From the NCBI GenBank assembly GCA_023362775.1, contig JALMGJ010000003.1:175746774-175810773 (forward strand): a stretch of 64,000 nt of DNA. Reading direction: 5' to 3'. Of this stretch, positions 59,901 to 62,394 are shown one piece after another. The position numbers were made by a program, and so were the translations under genes. Position 1 is the stretch's first letter. Each line of letters starts with the position of its first letter. The notes beneath the pieces are model-generated. The model saw nothing but the letters and a program-made list of their open reading frames with translations, was not told where the DNA came from and did no database searches. The stretch comes from Charina bottae (lineage: Eukaryota > Chordata > Lepidosauria > Squamata > Charinaidae).

Positions 59901-62295
59901 GTGCTAAGAAACAAAGCAATTCTGTATGATGTGCATTTAGAATACTCTTACTAATAAAGCTGAATCTGCTGCACTTGATGCTCTGTTGGCTGCTGCTTCT
60001 GCTGCTCTAATGATATCAGTAATATTCTCAAAAGAGGTGGCAGCTCCCACAGCACAGGTCACTAGCTCATTATTGCTAGCATTCTTCTTGAGTCTGTGGG
60101 GAAAAAAGCAAACACATAATATACTGTAGCTATCAAGAAAATTAAAACACTTTAGCTGTTCTTTTGGCTTTCATTAATCACTGCCAAGAATTTTACATAG
60201 TGTGGGAAAGGGAAGGAAGGAAGGAAGGAAGGAAGGAAGGAAGGAAGGAAGGAAGGAAGGAAGGAAGGAAGGAAGGAATAGTTTAGCATTATGCTACTTT
60301 ATTAAACACAGCACATTTTGTATAATAGGCTAATTTGAAATACTGTATTACCAGATAGAGAAGAGACTATCTCAAACAGAAATCTATATGAAATAAAAAT
60401 GAATCCATTCAGAAGACAGATTTTAAAAATGGAAATGTGTATACTTCCTTCCCCAATTATTTTTTGGGGGGATGGATGGGGTAAACTAGGGAAGTGTGGT
60501 GCAAGGATCCCTGGGGGGTCCCCCAAAACCCTCTCAGGGGTCCACAAAGTCAAAAATATTTGCCAGATATTGAAAATGTTTGCAAAAATTTAAAACAATG
60601 TCATTCTTCTCATTATTTTTAATTCGTTAAAAATATAGGTTTTTTTCATGAAAAATATTTCATTTATGTTAGTATCTAATGGGTTTAAAATTTTTATTTT
60701 TACATGATTCAATAAATATATATTCTATGGATACATCAATTTTAATTTTTAATACAGTAAATATCAATAAATATAAACCATACAAACAAAAGCTCTTTTG
60801 GAGTCCTCCATAATTTTTAAAAGTGGGAAGGGATTCTGAGAGCAAAAAGTTTAAGAAACATTGGTCTAAACAAAATAAAATGATTGTACATCCCAAGGAT
60901 TCCATCTAGAGAAAATTAAGCGTATGCTTATCTTTCATACTGAAATCCGTACAAAACATGCTTAACTTTGTTTAAAACATGCCCAGCAAGTTCAAACTGT
61001 CCCATACAGATTGTCAAAAATTGGGCTGCCTATTCTTTTCTGAAAAACTAGCAACATATAAGTAAAAAACCCTACTATCCTCACAGGAAGCATACCACTG
61101 CTTTCCCACACCTGAGGAGAGAACAATCATTTCAAATGGCATTAAAAAAAAAGACTTCTGGCAGTTTCCCAAGGGGAAGAGAAATATAAAGATTGTGATG
61201 CATCACCCAGTTAAGTTTATTGATCCCACCTAAAGGGAATATTCCTGTAATATCAGCACTGGGCAGGGACCACCAGTGAAAACTGCTACCTAATGAGCCT
61301 CAGAAGATACAGAGATAAGGATGGTGACATACTCTGCTCTCTAGCAGATTCAACCTATTTTTAGACAAACTGAGGCATCTTCTACCCACTCTTAGAATTT
61401 GCCAACGCTCCAAACCACTGGCCTCAAACTTTCTGCTCAAGCCATATTGGTGACATCATCACTCACTAGACAGCGTCCTGGGCCCCTCTGCGAGGAAGAT
61501 CAGTTGTGGTCCCCAACCCCTTAAATGTTGTTCATCCCTGCAGTACAGCAATCTCCCTCTTCCTCTTAAATTGGTTCCAGCATAAGCACATAGTTTACCT
61601 TTCCACCTAAAAGGAACCATGTCCAATGTATAATACCCTTCAAGCAAGGAACAAGCTGTCCTGAAACAATTCATTTACAGAAGTGAAGACATACTCAGCC
61701 AACTTTCTTGCCAGGTCTTGTAAAGAGTTGGCATGTGCTTCTGCTCTCACTACCAAAGGTTCCTTACTGGATGATAAGAAATGGCTCTTCAGTTTCTCAT
61801 CCAGCTCTTTCTTTGCTCCATCCAAATGGGCAGCTAGGCTTTCATATTCCTGGAATTAGAAGAGAATTTTATGCACTGTGACTAAGATGCATTATATAGC
61901 CATAAGAAATAAGTGGTAAGCTTTTGTGTGCTTTAATTTCCTGTATAAACCCCAATGCCTGGGTGCTTTGGAACACAACATGAGGATTACATATAAGAAA
62001 TTAGCTAGAGATGACTTTTTTCATATAGTAAGTAGTAATGGCTCCTGTATTTTGCAAGCAGTTACTACTATCACCAAAGCCAAGTCATTATTGGTAGTAT
62101 ATTCTTATTTCCATCATAATGTGAATGTTATTTCTCTCTTTTCAGCCTAATAAAAAACATTAATTCTTTCAAATTTACCTCTTTACTCTTTTGGAGCAAT
62201 CCAAACACACTGTTTGCTTGAGACATGGATGCTTTAGCAGAATTCAAAAGATCCCAAATGGCAGTCTGTTGTGTAGTCATCTCTTCTGTCTGTTT
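14234..62295 (-). CDS. LAMA3: LAMA3, laminin subunit alpha-3, C-terminal 27 exons (partial at 5')
   Basis: Laminin alpha-3 is a secreted chain of the basement-membrane trimers laminin-332, -311 and -321. Its coiled coil joins a beta and a gamma chain, and its LG domains bind integrins and dystroglycan-type receptors. Twenty-seven exons on the minus strand join in phase to 1262 residues plus stop. Residues 1-318 are coiled-coil domain II/I, 319-528 LG1, about 531-699 LG2, 700-857 LG3, 858-930 spacer, 935-1085 LG4 and 1092-1260 LG5. Diagnostic matches to human LAMA3 recalled from memory include ANSLQDLAR, RIRELIQQARDAA, FNGKSGVEVRLP, DLKGYTSLSL, NVVFYVGGYP, FEGCISNVF, SLCDGQWHSV and a C-terminus like GPVSLNGCP. 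All LG-terminal GC motifs are kept. All splice sites are GT-AG, and no stop or frameshift occurs, so the gene looks functional. Introns are heavily loaded with mobile elements. Upstream exons lie beyond 64000. LAMA4 or LAMA5 are much poorer fits. Confidence 0.96.
14380..15950. other. LAMA3 intron, no further feature
   Basis: AT-rich intronic sequence, with a short (AAT)n run near 14707. Nothing else identified. Confidence 0.4.
15961..16187 (+). mobile_element. tRNA-derived SINE (MIR/CORE-like)
   Basis: Head atccagtttggcctagtggt, middle ctagaaaccaggagaccgtg, core with gggccagtcactccctctca, A-rich tail with aaataaagg. Flanked by agaaagttta (15951-15960) and agaaagttca (16188-16197), a 9 of 10 match. 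Confidence 0.82.
16292..16411 (-). CDS. LAMA3: LAMA3 exon: LG5
   Basis: Residues 1175-1214, with KNIVYLDVDTNRKYTT and PLYFGRVP. Donor gtatg, acceptor tttatag. Split Val codons at both ends keep the frame. The sequence lines up with the human segment around HLELDTDSSYT. Confidence 0.95.
16412..17291. other. LAMA3 intron, no further feature
   Basis: AT-rich with a short (CCAA)n run near 16456. No repeat family or gene identified. Confidence 0.4.
17292..17385 (-). CDS. LAMA3: LAMA3 exon: LG5
   Basis: Residues 1144-1174, LTASGNNGAGEFSLSVTPQQ followed by SLCDGQWHSVA. SLCDGQWHSV is identical to human LAMA3 LG5. Acceptor cttttcacag, donor gtactg, phase 0 in and 1 out. Confidence 0.95.
17386..18057. 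other. LAMA3 intron, no further feature
   Basis: Intronic sequence with a chance 66-codon open frame on the plus strand. Nothing identified. Confidence 0.35.
18066..18410 (+). mobile_element. tRNA-derived SINE with BovB-type tail (Sauria-SINE-like), full length
   Basis: A-box-like tggctcagcgg (18086-18096) and B box ggttcaaatcc (18139-18149) mark a tRNA-derived polymerase III promoter. The 3' part contains gagtcggacacgactg, shared with BovB ends, and finishes in acctttacctttttt. A perfect 8-bp duplication atggaagg lies at 18058-18065 and 18411-18418. SINEs of this kind are mobilised by BovB enzymes, and BovB copies are present in this window. Confidence 0.92.
18894..19024 (-). CDS. LAMA3: LAMA3 exon: start of LG5
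   Basis: Residues 1100-1143, including ISMEYRIVFNIRPRSFTGIL and LTLYMEEG. IRPRS-TGILIH is a strong match to human LAMA3. Acceptor tatcccag, donor gtagga. Confidence 0.95.
19260..19419 (-). CDS. LAMA3: LAMA3 exon: LG4 end and LG5 start
   Basis: Residues 1047-1099. SFVGCLRNFKVGRKHIYT carries the LG4 terminal cysteine motif. NGVSFFNEGGHIVI begins LG5. Donor gtaagt, acceptor atcttcag. Confidence 0.95.
19508..20465. mobile_element. hAT-type DNA element (TAGGGTTACCAGAT ends), interrupted
   Basis: Left tagggttaccagatgtctgg and right atatctggtaaccctac are inverted repeats. Subterminal parts also pair (aggacagtcctcctttttgt and tgtcctcctttgctgg). Flanking 8-mers ctataggg (19500-19507) and ctaaaggg (20466-20473) match at 7 of 8, as expected for hAT. 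A second element sits inside at 19856-20304. Confidence 0.75.
19856..20304. mobile_element. TA-flanked MITE (Tc1/mariner-like), nested
   Basis: Ends CAGGTGGTCCTTGGTTAA and TTAAGCAAGGACTACCTG are imperfect inverted repeats flanked by TA on both sides, the target of the Tc1/mariner superfamily. No transposase. Inner open frames are not protein-like. Confidence 0.7.
20474..21034. other. LAMA3 intron, no further feature
   Basis: No gene or identifiable repeat. Confidence 0.35.
21043..21139. mobile_element. hAT-type foldback MITE, short copy
   Basis: CAGTGTTTTTCAAGCTGGGC at left pairs with gcccagcttgaaaaacactg at right. Flanks gtgtaaat (21035-21042) and gtgtagat (21140-21147) match at 7 of 8. 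Confidence 0.85.
21148..21319 (-). mobile_element. tRNA-derived SINE fragment (MIR/CORE-like)
   Basis: Reverse-strand match to the family at 53653-53934: tggtttctagtcca and gtcacccagccagctttcat are shared. The 3' tail is missing and the copy abuts the hAT element. Confidence 0.7.
21320..22313. other. LAMA3 intron, no further feature
   Basis: No recognisable repeat or gene between the SINE and the LG4 exon. Confidence 0.35.
22314..22457 (-). CDS. LAMA3: LAMA3 exon: LG4
   Basis: Exactly 48 codons, residues 999-1046, VAFSTTEKKIRLVIDGLKTR then APIYLGGVPSLNIQ. Donor gtaaaa, acceptor ctgaaaag. The acceptor is weak in pyrimidines. A composite retroelement lies only 43 bp upstream of it. Confidence 0.93.
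22501..23369 (-). mobile_element. Inverted PLE family-1 left arm (GIY-YIG part and 3' UTR)
   Basis: The minus strand encodes the GIY-YIG domain (VVYAIQCSEECSELYIGETK) down to the natural C-terminus and 3' UTR. It ends about 38 bp short of the PLE 3' terminus. It pairs with the right arm as a near-perfect inverted repeat of about 830 bp. Confidence 0.88.
22534..22588 (-). ncRNA. Hammerhead-ribozyme-like motif, PLE family 1, left arm
   Basis: On the minus strand: CTGAAGA core (complement at 22574-22580), stem II ctcctt/aaggag with a 4-nt loop, then GAAACGTT. Same sequence as the right-arm copy. Conserved boxes CUGANGA, GAAA and a NUH site are present. Stem I is weak. Confidence 0.6.
23370..25502 (+). 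CDS. Penelope-like reverse transcriptase with GIY-YIG endonuclease, intact ORF
   Basis: About 710 codons without stop or frameshift. The RT part shows ILPADKGRCTVV, the motif GLPKIHKEGTPLRPIVSS, motif A with SFDVSSLFTSIP (FDV near 24207), motif B CAMGSPVSPIVANLYME, motif C RYVDDTW (YVDD at 24513-24524) and RKPTHTDQYLMF. The C-terminal part is a GIY-YIG nuclease: VVYAIQCSEECSELYIGETK, YRRMAQHRRSN and HLKEKGHSFEDI. This order, RT then GIY-YIG, defines Penelope-like retroelements. The open frame continues upstream into the inverted arm, so the ATG at 23298 is not a natural start and the true N-terminus may be missing. It could encode active enzyme, but no promoter is visible. Confidence 0.9.
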   Translation, partial: PQRQTKKFDILLSRSKQKQGTGETAGRNNNNRTTEDKKNMWVKNLSDRELTQPERDVLAKGLNFAITPKQVPVVELITATESAIHNNHLPFEEAEQLRLKISAALSSAQPPPPNLTVQERRALTALSKDETITILPADKGRCTVVLNTADYHNKITSLLEDHHTYEKLKRDPTNNYKKKAIDSLKQLEHDGSIDRITYHRLYPGEAIPCIYGLPKIHKEGTPLRPIVSSINSVTYNIAKHLSTILAPLVGHSEHHIHNSEEFVSKAKILKLDTDETMVSFDVSSLFTSIPTTHALSAVRKRLEEDSTLERRSHLNPNQICHLLDLCLNTTYFTYRGDFYRQKHGCAMGSPVSPIVANLYMEEVEKKALNTFQGTVPTHWFRYVDDTWVKIKAQEVQAFTDHINTIDANISFTREDTKDNRLAFLDCEVLIGTGGKLEIGIYRKPTHTDQYLMFDSHHPLQHKLGVIRTLSHRAETIPTSMDSKKNEKQHLRTALKACGYPNWAFTKSKSTRPKTATDRAETQSKRKNLVIPYMAGVSEKIKWIFGKHHIPVYFKPTNTLRQRLVHPKDQTPKHKESNVVYAIQCSEECSELYIGETKQPLYRRMAQHRRSNTTGPESAVYLHLKEKGHSFEDINVHILDREDRWFERGVKESIYANLENPSLNRGGGLRHNLSPIFLPALSSVPRKIKTISQAQQQQGNLNDPPLDDKGT
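25597..25645 (+). ncRNA. Hammerhead-ribozyme-like motif, PLE family 1, central copy
   Basis: CTGAAGA at 25603-25609, six-pair stem II (25612-25617 with 25622-25627) closed by a GGAT loop, GAAA at 25629-25632, and ACGTT with GTT (25634-25636) as the NUH cleavage triplet. Stem I has three pairs next to the core (AGA with TCT) and three more (CTC with GAG) after a bulge. Helix III would be minimal (ACGT). Hammerheads with a very short helix III are known from PLEs. Confidence 0.65.
25666..27084 (+). pseudogene. Chimeric open frame: BovB RT fragment fused to PLE GIY-YIG domain
   Basis: A 472-codon uninterrupted frame. The first 16 codons come from the 3' UTR of the PLE copy. Codons about 17-255 are BovB RT: ITNNKASGEDSIPAELFKIL, KGNAKECSNYRTIALISHAS, QAGFRRGRGTRDQIANIRWI, FIDYAKAFDCVDHNKLW and GVRQGCILSPCLFNLYAEYI. 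The fragment stops before the YADD box. From codon 256 it is the PLE C-terminal region with the full GIY-YIG domain. The RT lacks motif C and cannot be active. The nuclease half is complete. The frame is probably a by-product of the composite insertion, since no promoter or start context supports expression. Confidence 0.75.
25714..26431 (+). mobile_element. BovB (RTE) LINE fragment: RT core, truncated at both ends
   Basis: About 718 bp of BovB coding sequence from just upstream of the RT to motif B, open throughout. Neither end is a natural BovB terminus, and no duplication flanks this part alone. The right junction (atcatgc/aggcctg) shares about 3 bases with PLE sequence, suggesting template switching. 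Confidence 0.88.
26432..27296 (+). mobile_element. PLE family-1 right arm (GIY-YIG part and 3' UTR)
   Basis: Starts at tgcaggcctgtggatatc and runs to the PLE 3' terminus. Variants such as caccaaatct, cattcatgcc and gtttccactaag are shared with the left arm and differ from the central copy. Confidence 0.88.
27178..27228 (+). ncRNA. Hammerhead-ribozyme-like motif, PLE family 1, right arm
   Basis: CTGAAGA at 27186-27192, six-pair stem II, GAAACGTT at 27212-27219. Two changes relative to the central copy weaken stem I. Confidence 0.6.
27464..27975 (-). mobile_element. Penelope-like element, family 2, 3' fragment
   Basis: The minus strand encodes HTFNWETVSILDQAKSKNA, REFLEAWHSDKAAINRHIEV and a proline/glutamine-rich C-terminus, the segment that follows the GIY-YIG domain in this family. 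A 10-bp duplication ttatctattt lies at 27454-27463 and 27976-27985. It is related to, but clearly distinct from, family 1. Confidence 0.8.
27503..27546 (-). ncRNA. Hammerhead-ribozyme-like motif, PLE family 2
   Basis: Minus strand: CTGAAGA (complement 27533-27539), stem II ttgcc/ggcaa, then GAAACGTC. Stem I begins with GCA/TGC but has a mismatch after three pairs. Confidence 0.6.
27986..28602. other. LAMA3 intron, possible old LINE tail
   Basis: The part 27986-28370 starts with a tattgggttttgaggcc tail-like sequence and resembles an inverted non-LTR 3' end, but no protein match is convincing. Confidence 0.3.
28603..28904. mobile_element. hAT-type MITE (CAGCCTTTCTCAACC ends)
   Basis: Left CAGCCTTTCTCAACC and right GGTTGAGAAACCCTG are inverted repeats with one mismatch. 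Inner parts also pair (cctggaggaaccc and gggttccatgg). No duplication is preserved. The ends resemble the widespread CAGNGGTTCTCAACC hAT group. Confidence 0.7.
28963..29152 (-). CDS. LAMA3: LAMA3 exon: start of LG4
   Basis: Residues 935-998: RSHFAVDVRTSSSRGMVFF, RYVALYLSKGRYVFV and YSDGRWHT. Matches human RSQFAVDMQTTSSRG and MALYLSKGR. Acceptor actcaag, donor gtgagc. One cysteine of the human LG4 segment (KCNDGKWHT) is Tyr here. Confidence 0.95.
29434..29515. repeat. (TG)n(AG)n compound microsatellite
   Basis: About 18 TG units directly followed by about 22 AG units, in a LAMA3 intron 280 bp from an exon. Confidence 0.95.
29626..29786 (-). CDS. LAMA3: LAMA3 exon: LG3-LG4 spacer
   Basis: Residues 882-934: KGKNIAHLTDSNRQQNKNGC, then FGNNPGTYLLFTVSQTSTD. 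The spacer is poorly conserved, as in other laminin alpha-3 chains, where it is cut by proteases during maturation. Acceptor cacttccag, donor gtaatg. Confidence 0.9.
29787..31479. other. LAMA3 intron, no further feature
   Basis: AT-rich sequence with chance open frames. No repeat identified with confidence. Confidence 0.35.
31480..31621 (-). CDS. LAMA3: LAMA3 exon: end of LG3 and spacer
   Basis: Residues 834-881: LTNSVKRDVSLGFC matches human LTSNSLKRDVSLGGC. Acceptor tatactag. The donor is taken as gttggg after KVLK because this gives the phase required by the next exon. A donor 9 bp upstream (gtttta) would also fit the phase. Confidence 0.88.
31700..31905 (+). mobile_element. CR1-like LINE fragment
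   Basis: The plus strand encodes DAKNKKGFFQYIQNKRKRIN, typical of the segment between endonuclease and RT in CR1 elements. Short and degraded. Confidence 0.5.
31911..33692 (-). mobile_element. L1-like LINE 3' part, degraded, interrupted by a hAT MITE
   Basis: The minus strand shows L1 ORF2 C-terminal features: LLRKFIWDNEPPRFSLAKM, LPFEEGGFNLSDLQKYNWAY, then GKTFYWKVHVEA and KSDIILDVKEWLLERCNL, with several frame breaks. The 3' end carries a poly-A tract, seen as poly-T on the plus strand near 31911. The hAT element at 33083-33343 splits it. Confidence 0.7.
33083..33343. mobile_element. GC-rich hAT-type MITE, subfamily B-like, inside L1
   Basis: Left end ttgctttccaaac is a decayed form of CAGAGCTTTCCAAAC. 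Right end is GTTTGGAAAGCTATG. The interior has a (GCCGCC)n-rich block and tcgcgacacactaaagtgtt. No duplication is visible. Confidence 0.7.
33763..33809 (-). ncRNA. Degenerate hammerhead-like motif, PLE family 2
   Basis: Minus strand: canonical CTGATGA core (complement 33797-33803), stem II ttgcc/ggtaa and GAAAC, but the cleavage triplet reads AGC where the other copies have GTC or ATC. Predicted inactive. Confidence 0.5.
34471..34683 (+). mobile_element. Sauria-type SINE, 5'-truncated
   Basis: Matches the copy at 18066-18410 from aacctagcaattc to the tail cctttactttac. Short duplication tatgc at 34466-34470 and 34684-34688. Confidence 0.82.
35047..35092 (+). ncRNA. Hammerhead-ribozyme-like motif with canonical core, PLE family 2
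   Basis: CTGATGA at 35053-35059, stem II TTACC/GGTAA (35062-35066 with 35073-35077), GAAA at 35079-35082 and cleavage triplet ATC (35084-35086). Stem I is a perfect six-pair helix, CTTGCA (35047-35052) with TGCAAG (35087-35092). Helix III is minimal (ACAT). Confidence 0.72.
35136..35474. other. LAMA3 intron, no further feature
   Basis: Nothing identified between the PLE pair and the next MITE. Confidence 0.35.
35483..35753. mobile_element. hAT-type MITE, subfamily B-like
   Basis: A perfect 8-bp duplication aagtaaaa (35475-35482 and 35754-35761). Ends CAGGGCTTTCCAAAG and GTTTGGAAAGCTCTG. The interior has repeated gggaaaacccggaag units and gtggcgacacac units near the right end. Confidence 0.9.
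36174..36305 (-). CDS. LAMA3: LAMA3 exon: LG3
   Basis: Residues 790-833, LKLLVDDIANSKTVGIPEGK and then KLGGKDFEGCISNVFIER. FEGCISNVF is identical to human LAMA3. Acceptor ccttctag, donor gtaaat. Confidence 0.95.
36715..36845 (-). CDS. LAMA3: LAMA3 exon: LG3
   Basis: Residues 747-789, PADFTVILRNGYVIVNLADE and SMHYITVIKEDD. Acceptor cttcttttag, donor gtatgt splitting a Met codon. The frame remains open past the donor, so the end is set by phase and homology. Confidence 0.92.
36961..37101 (-). CDS. LAMA3: LAMA3 exon: start of LG3
   Basis: Residues 700-746, LVRTATFFKNGVLDLSDEHF, VGFGFHTLALDGMLLSYNLQ. Human has LVRSASF and FGFQTF at the same places. Acceptor attttttag, donor gtaaga. Confidence 0.95.
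37383..37503 (-). CDS. LAMA3: LAMA3 exon: end of LG2
   Basis: Residues 659-699, FNISTPPFRGCMMNIKTSFD and GVSRKCPDDWQ. FNISTP-FRGCM is near identical to human. Acceptor gaagcag, donor gtaaat. Confidence 0.96.
37765..37818 (-). mobile_element. L2-like LINE 3' tail fragment
   Basis: tttatttatttatttaattt followed by accgcccatctcccc is the reverse of the usual squamate L2 3' end (gggagatgggcgg... then AAAT units). Only the tail is present. Confidence 0.6.
37868..39356 (+). mobile_element. L2-clade LINE, 5'-truncated, one frameshift
   Basis: RT domain: QSGFRPGYRTETALVALMDD, LLDLSAAFDTVDHGILLGRL, CGVPQGSVLSPLLFNIYM and YHQYADDTQLYIS. After a single-base frame shift near 38390 the second frame gives LQLNPGKTEWLW, SRIDYCNALYMGLPLKS, QKLQLVQNAAARAV and LWNILPPEVRLAPSLLAF. 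The 3' end contains gggagatgggcggggaataa and ends in AAAT repeats. A possible duplication tcttataat is at 37824-37832 and 39357-39365, separated from the body on the left by an AT-rich run. Otherwise well preserved, so a fairly young copy. Confidence 0.88.
39446..39573 (-). CDS. LAMA3: LAMA3 exon: LG2
   Basis: Residues 617-658, VILSISQQQYILGIDKLRLY and FDSYYLGGIPSSLRE. YYLGGIP..-RE matches human. Acceptor atttcag, donor gtgagt. Confidence 0.95.
39574..41381. other. LAMA3 intron, no clear feature
   Basis: The part 40895-41045 contains motifs of degraded hAT elements (ctcccagaattcttcagcca, gcatggcc). No ends found. No gene. Confidence 0.35.
41382..41498 (-). CDS. LAMA3: LAMA3 exon: LG2
   Basis: Exactly 39 codons, residues 578-616: DKFISLRIENGRPIFTYKVD. 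Human has DRFISLNIEDG. Acceptor atcatag, donor gtaagt. Confidence 0.94.
41499..43198. other. LAMA3 intron, no further feature
   Basis: No gene or confident repeat. A short stretch near 41705-41770 resembles degraded hAT sequence. Confidence 0.35.
43205..43695 (+). mobile_element. tRNA-derived SINE with L2-type tail
   Basis: A-box-like tagctcagcagg (43214-43225) and B-box-like agttcgaaccc (43266-43276) mark the head. The 3' end gccgcctagagtcctccatt, aggcagggtataaatacc, then AAAT units, is of L2/CR1 type, unlike the SINE at 18066. Short atgaaa repeats flank it. Confidence 0.8.
44061..44208 (-). CDS. LAMA3: LAMA3 exon: start of LG2
   Basis: Residues 528-577, YRELSDEFYFEGIGYAHIKP and YEQTIQTTSDVGLVFFAENQ. 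Human has YFEGTGYA and FGQTIQTTVDRGLLFFAEN. Acceptor ttatttcag, donor gtaatt. Confidence 0.96.
44865..45070 (+). mobile_element. Degraded MIR-like SINE
   Basis: tgggatggtggctcagagac, ctgggtgacttggggccagt, then an A-rich tail with aaataaataaaata. Diverged, ends approximate. Confidence 0.5.
45071..46558. other. LAMA3 intron, no further feature
   Basis: Several chance open frames on both strands (for example 45386-45655). None resembles a known protein. No repeat ends found. Confidence 0.35.
46559..46692 (-). CDS. LAMA3: LAMA3 exon: end of LG1
   Basis: Residues 484-527, PPSTLNYPHYEGCIELDSLN, SLYNFKKTFDLNTT and QPCR. GCIELD-LN and LYNFKKTF-LNTT match human. Acceptor ttttacag, donor gtaatg. Confidence 0.96.
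46976..47890 (-). mobile_element. L2-clade LINE 3' fragment
   Basis: The minus strand encodes LNPGKTEWLWVNGSS, VTHALVISHIDYCNTLYMGL, IRKLQLVQNAATRAI and LWNILPTVVRQAHSLL, with a 3' tail of AT-rich repeats at the low-coordinate end. It is collinear with the copy at 37868-39356 but older: a short segment is missing near 47795. Confidence 0.88.
47891..48769. other. LAMA3 intron, no further feature
   Basis: Nothing identified. Confidence 0.35.
48770..50960 (+). mobile_element. Old L1-like LINE fragment, interrupted by a SINE
   Basis: Broken plus-strand frames show L1 ORF2 remnants: KQKASSPDGFPIKRYKYFI near 49385, AYITLILKPGKDS near 49520, LLSLLLFDLFLEPLV near 50225, LYTDDIFAIL near 50330 (the F/Y-x-DD box) and KMGGKIFYWKV near 50875. 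Many stops and frameshifts. SINE at 49888-50135. Confidence 0.65.
49888..50135 (+). mobile_element. tRNA-derived SINE with BovB-type tail
   Basis: Head ggcagtttggtgtagtggtt and a body with gcagtagcaaaccacttcca and ccaagaaaactccacag. The tail has decayed to a CG/CA dinucleotide run. A perfect 10-bp duplication ttactatttg is at 49878-49887 and 50136-50145. Confidence 0.85.
51197..51275 (-). mobile_element. L2-like LINE 3' tail fragment
   Basis: TTTA units followed by ctgcccatctccctccaagg, the reverse of the L2-type 3' end. Confidence 0.6.
51547..51709 (-). CDS. LAMA3: LAMA3 exon: LG1
   Basis: Residues 429-483, IYQYGELEYKRAAPSDFS, SRNSNTLLNLDPDNVVFYVG and GYPLEFT. RNSNTLLNLDP-NVVFYVGGYP is nearly identical to human. 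Acceptor ttctctag, donor gtaatg. Confidence 0.97.
51801..51952 (-). CDS. LAMA3: LAMA3 exon: LG1
   Basis: Residues 379-428, SSSNYIGMAIRGGRLICAYS, LGGNEAEIEV and ALDQVTFK. Acceptor atgttcag, donor gtaatg. Confidence 0.96.
52767..52946 (-). CDS. LAMA3: LAMA3 exon: start of LG1
   Basis: Exactly 60 codons, residues 319-378: VAIPMKFNGKSGVEVRLPDI, DLKGYTSLSLLLQRPNGEE and MFVMYLGNKD. The strongest LAMA3 match in the window. Donor placed at GAT/gtaggt to keep phase 0, acceptor tgttttag. Confidence 0.98.
53221..53363 (-). CDS. LAMA3: LAMA3 exon: end of coiled coil
   Basis: Residues 271-318, NNLTSMLPDLFNKITNINQQ and INRIRELIQQARDAANK. RIRELIQQARDAA is identical to human. It is the last heptad segment before LG1. 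Acceptor ttcaacag, donor gtgtgt. Confidence 0.97.
53653..53934 (+). mobile_element. tRNA-derived SINE (MIR/CORE-like), full length with (AAAT)n tail
   Basis: agagccagtttggtctagtg, ggttaaggtgctgggctaga, then tgaccttgggccagtcactc and a long AAAT tail (53882-53934). The best-preserved copy of this family in the window. Confidence 0.85.
54691..54870 (-). CDS. LAMA3: LAMA3 exon: coiled coil domain I
   Basis: Residues 211-270, NTESIITTANTMIKNANNIT, SELDPIKAGVENIKHTYEVV and FNKALKEASSS. Human has KANDIT and IKDTYG at the same positions. Acceptor cctgctag, donor gtagac. Confidence 0.95.
55140..55256 (-). CDS. LAMA3: LAMA3 exon: coiled coil domain I
   Basis: Residues 172-210, DLSPTLDDMKSKLQEAERKK and LSASQNNLQGINR. 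Split Asp codons at both ends. Acceptor tttacag, donor gtaagt. Confidence 0.93.
55566..55648 (-). mobile_element. L2-like LINE 3' tail fragment
   Basis: tttatttatttaaaagactt, atggccgcccatcttataca: reverse of an L2-type tail. It directly abuts the PLE copy to the right. Confidence 0.55.
56105..56419 (-). mobile_element. Sauria-type SINE, full length
   Basis: Reverse complement of the 18066-18410 family, from the aggtaaaggtaaaggttccc tail to the gagccaccacgcccc head. A perfect 11-bp duplication tgagcatctta is at 56094-56104 and 56420-56430. Confidence 0.93.
56798..56847 (+). ncRNA. Hammerhead-ribozyme-like motif, PLE family 2, best stem I
   Basis: CTGAAGA at 56806-56812, stem II TTGCC/GGCAA (56815-56819 with 56826-56830), GAAA at 56832-56835, ACGTC with GTC cleavage triplet (56837-56839). 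Stem I is eight pairs including one G-U: 56798-56805 with 56840-56847. Confidence 0.72.
57212..57303. mobile_element. hAT-type foldback MITE, short copy
   Basis: CAGTGTTTTTCATCCTTGGC and the complementary right end finishing AAAACACTG, inside a perfect 8-bp duplication atgtaggg (57204-57211 and 57304-57311). Confidence 0.9.
57715..57814 (-). CDS. LAMA3: LAMA3 exon: coiled coil domain I
   Basis: Residues 139-171, TVEGKDLTGMAERLKTNSGK then LLNEARAAQKTLQ. Human has NSDKLLNEAK. Acceptor cattttcag, donor gtatca. Confidence 0.93.
58240..58425 (+). mobile_element. Non-LTR retroelement 3' tail, family unknown
   Basis: A 3'-UTR-like stretch ends in ggcctaaaggtcgtaataaa and a (GATTT)n tail. A coding remnant may extend upstream to about 57920, but I cannot assign it. 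Confidence 0.4.
58426..59951. other. LAMA3 intron, no further feature
   Basis: No gene or repeat identified. Confidence 0.35.
59952..60093 (-). CDS. LAMA3: LAMA3 exon: coiled coil domain II/I
   Basis: Residues 91-138, LKKNASNNELVTCAVGAATS and FENITDIIRAAEAAANRASS. Human has KRNASGDELVRCAVDAATA. Acceptor ccccacag, donor gtaaga. Confidence 0.95.
60211..60278. repeat. (GGAA)n microsatellite
   Basis: Seventeen uninterrupted GGAA units about 115 bp upstream of a LAMA3 exon in transcript order. Confidence 0.95.
60480..60870 (-). mobile_element. Old hAT-type DNA transposon fragment
   Basis: ggggtccacaaagtcaaaaa at left and tttaagaaacattggtct at right resemble decayed hAT termini. The AT-rich centre reads like a known type of old vertebrate nonautonomous element, but no duplication is preserved. 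Confidence 0.4.
60871..61694. other. LAMA3 intron, no further feature
   Basis: No gene or repeat identified. Confidence 0.35.
61695..61849 (-). CDS. LAMA3: LAMA3 exon: coiled coil domain II
   Basis: Residues 40-90, EYESLAAHLDGAKKELDEKL and AEAHANSLQDLARKLA. ANSLQDLAR is identical to human. The donor GA/gtatgt is chosen over TCT/gtaaat because only it continues the frame into the next exon. Confidence 0.94.
61850..62178. other. LAMA3 intron, no further feature
   Basis: Short intron without repeats. Confidence 0.4.
62179..62295 (-). CDS. LAMA3: LAMA3 exon: coiled coil domain II (most upstream exon seen)
   Basis: Exactly 39 codons, KQTEEMTTQQTAIWDLLNSA then GLLQKSKE. Heptad-like hydrophobic spacing. 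Acceptor ttctgtcag, donor gtaaat, phase 0 both ends. The assignment rests on joining in frame to the next exon. Confidence 0.88.
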
Positions 62296-62394
62296 CTGAC
62301 AGAAAAATAAAGAGTGATTCCCCTTTTTAAAGCAAAACAAAGCTCTCAAAGTAGCATATCCATAATTACTATCTAGATATTTATTTATATATCA

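Noticed and set aside
61640..61694. Alternative donor (TCT/gtaaat) for exon 61695-61849
   Set aside because: It gives a frameshift and early stop in the next exon. The gtatgt donor upstream keeps phase and the length of the human protein.
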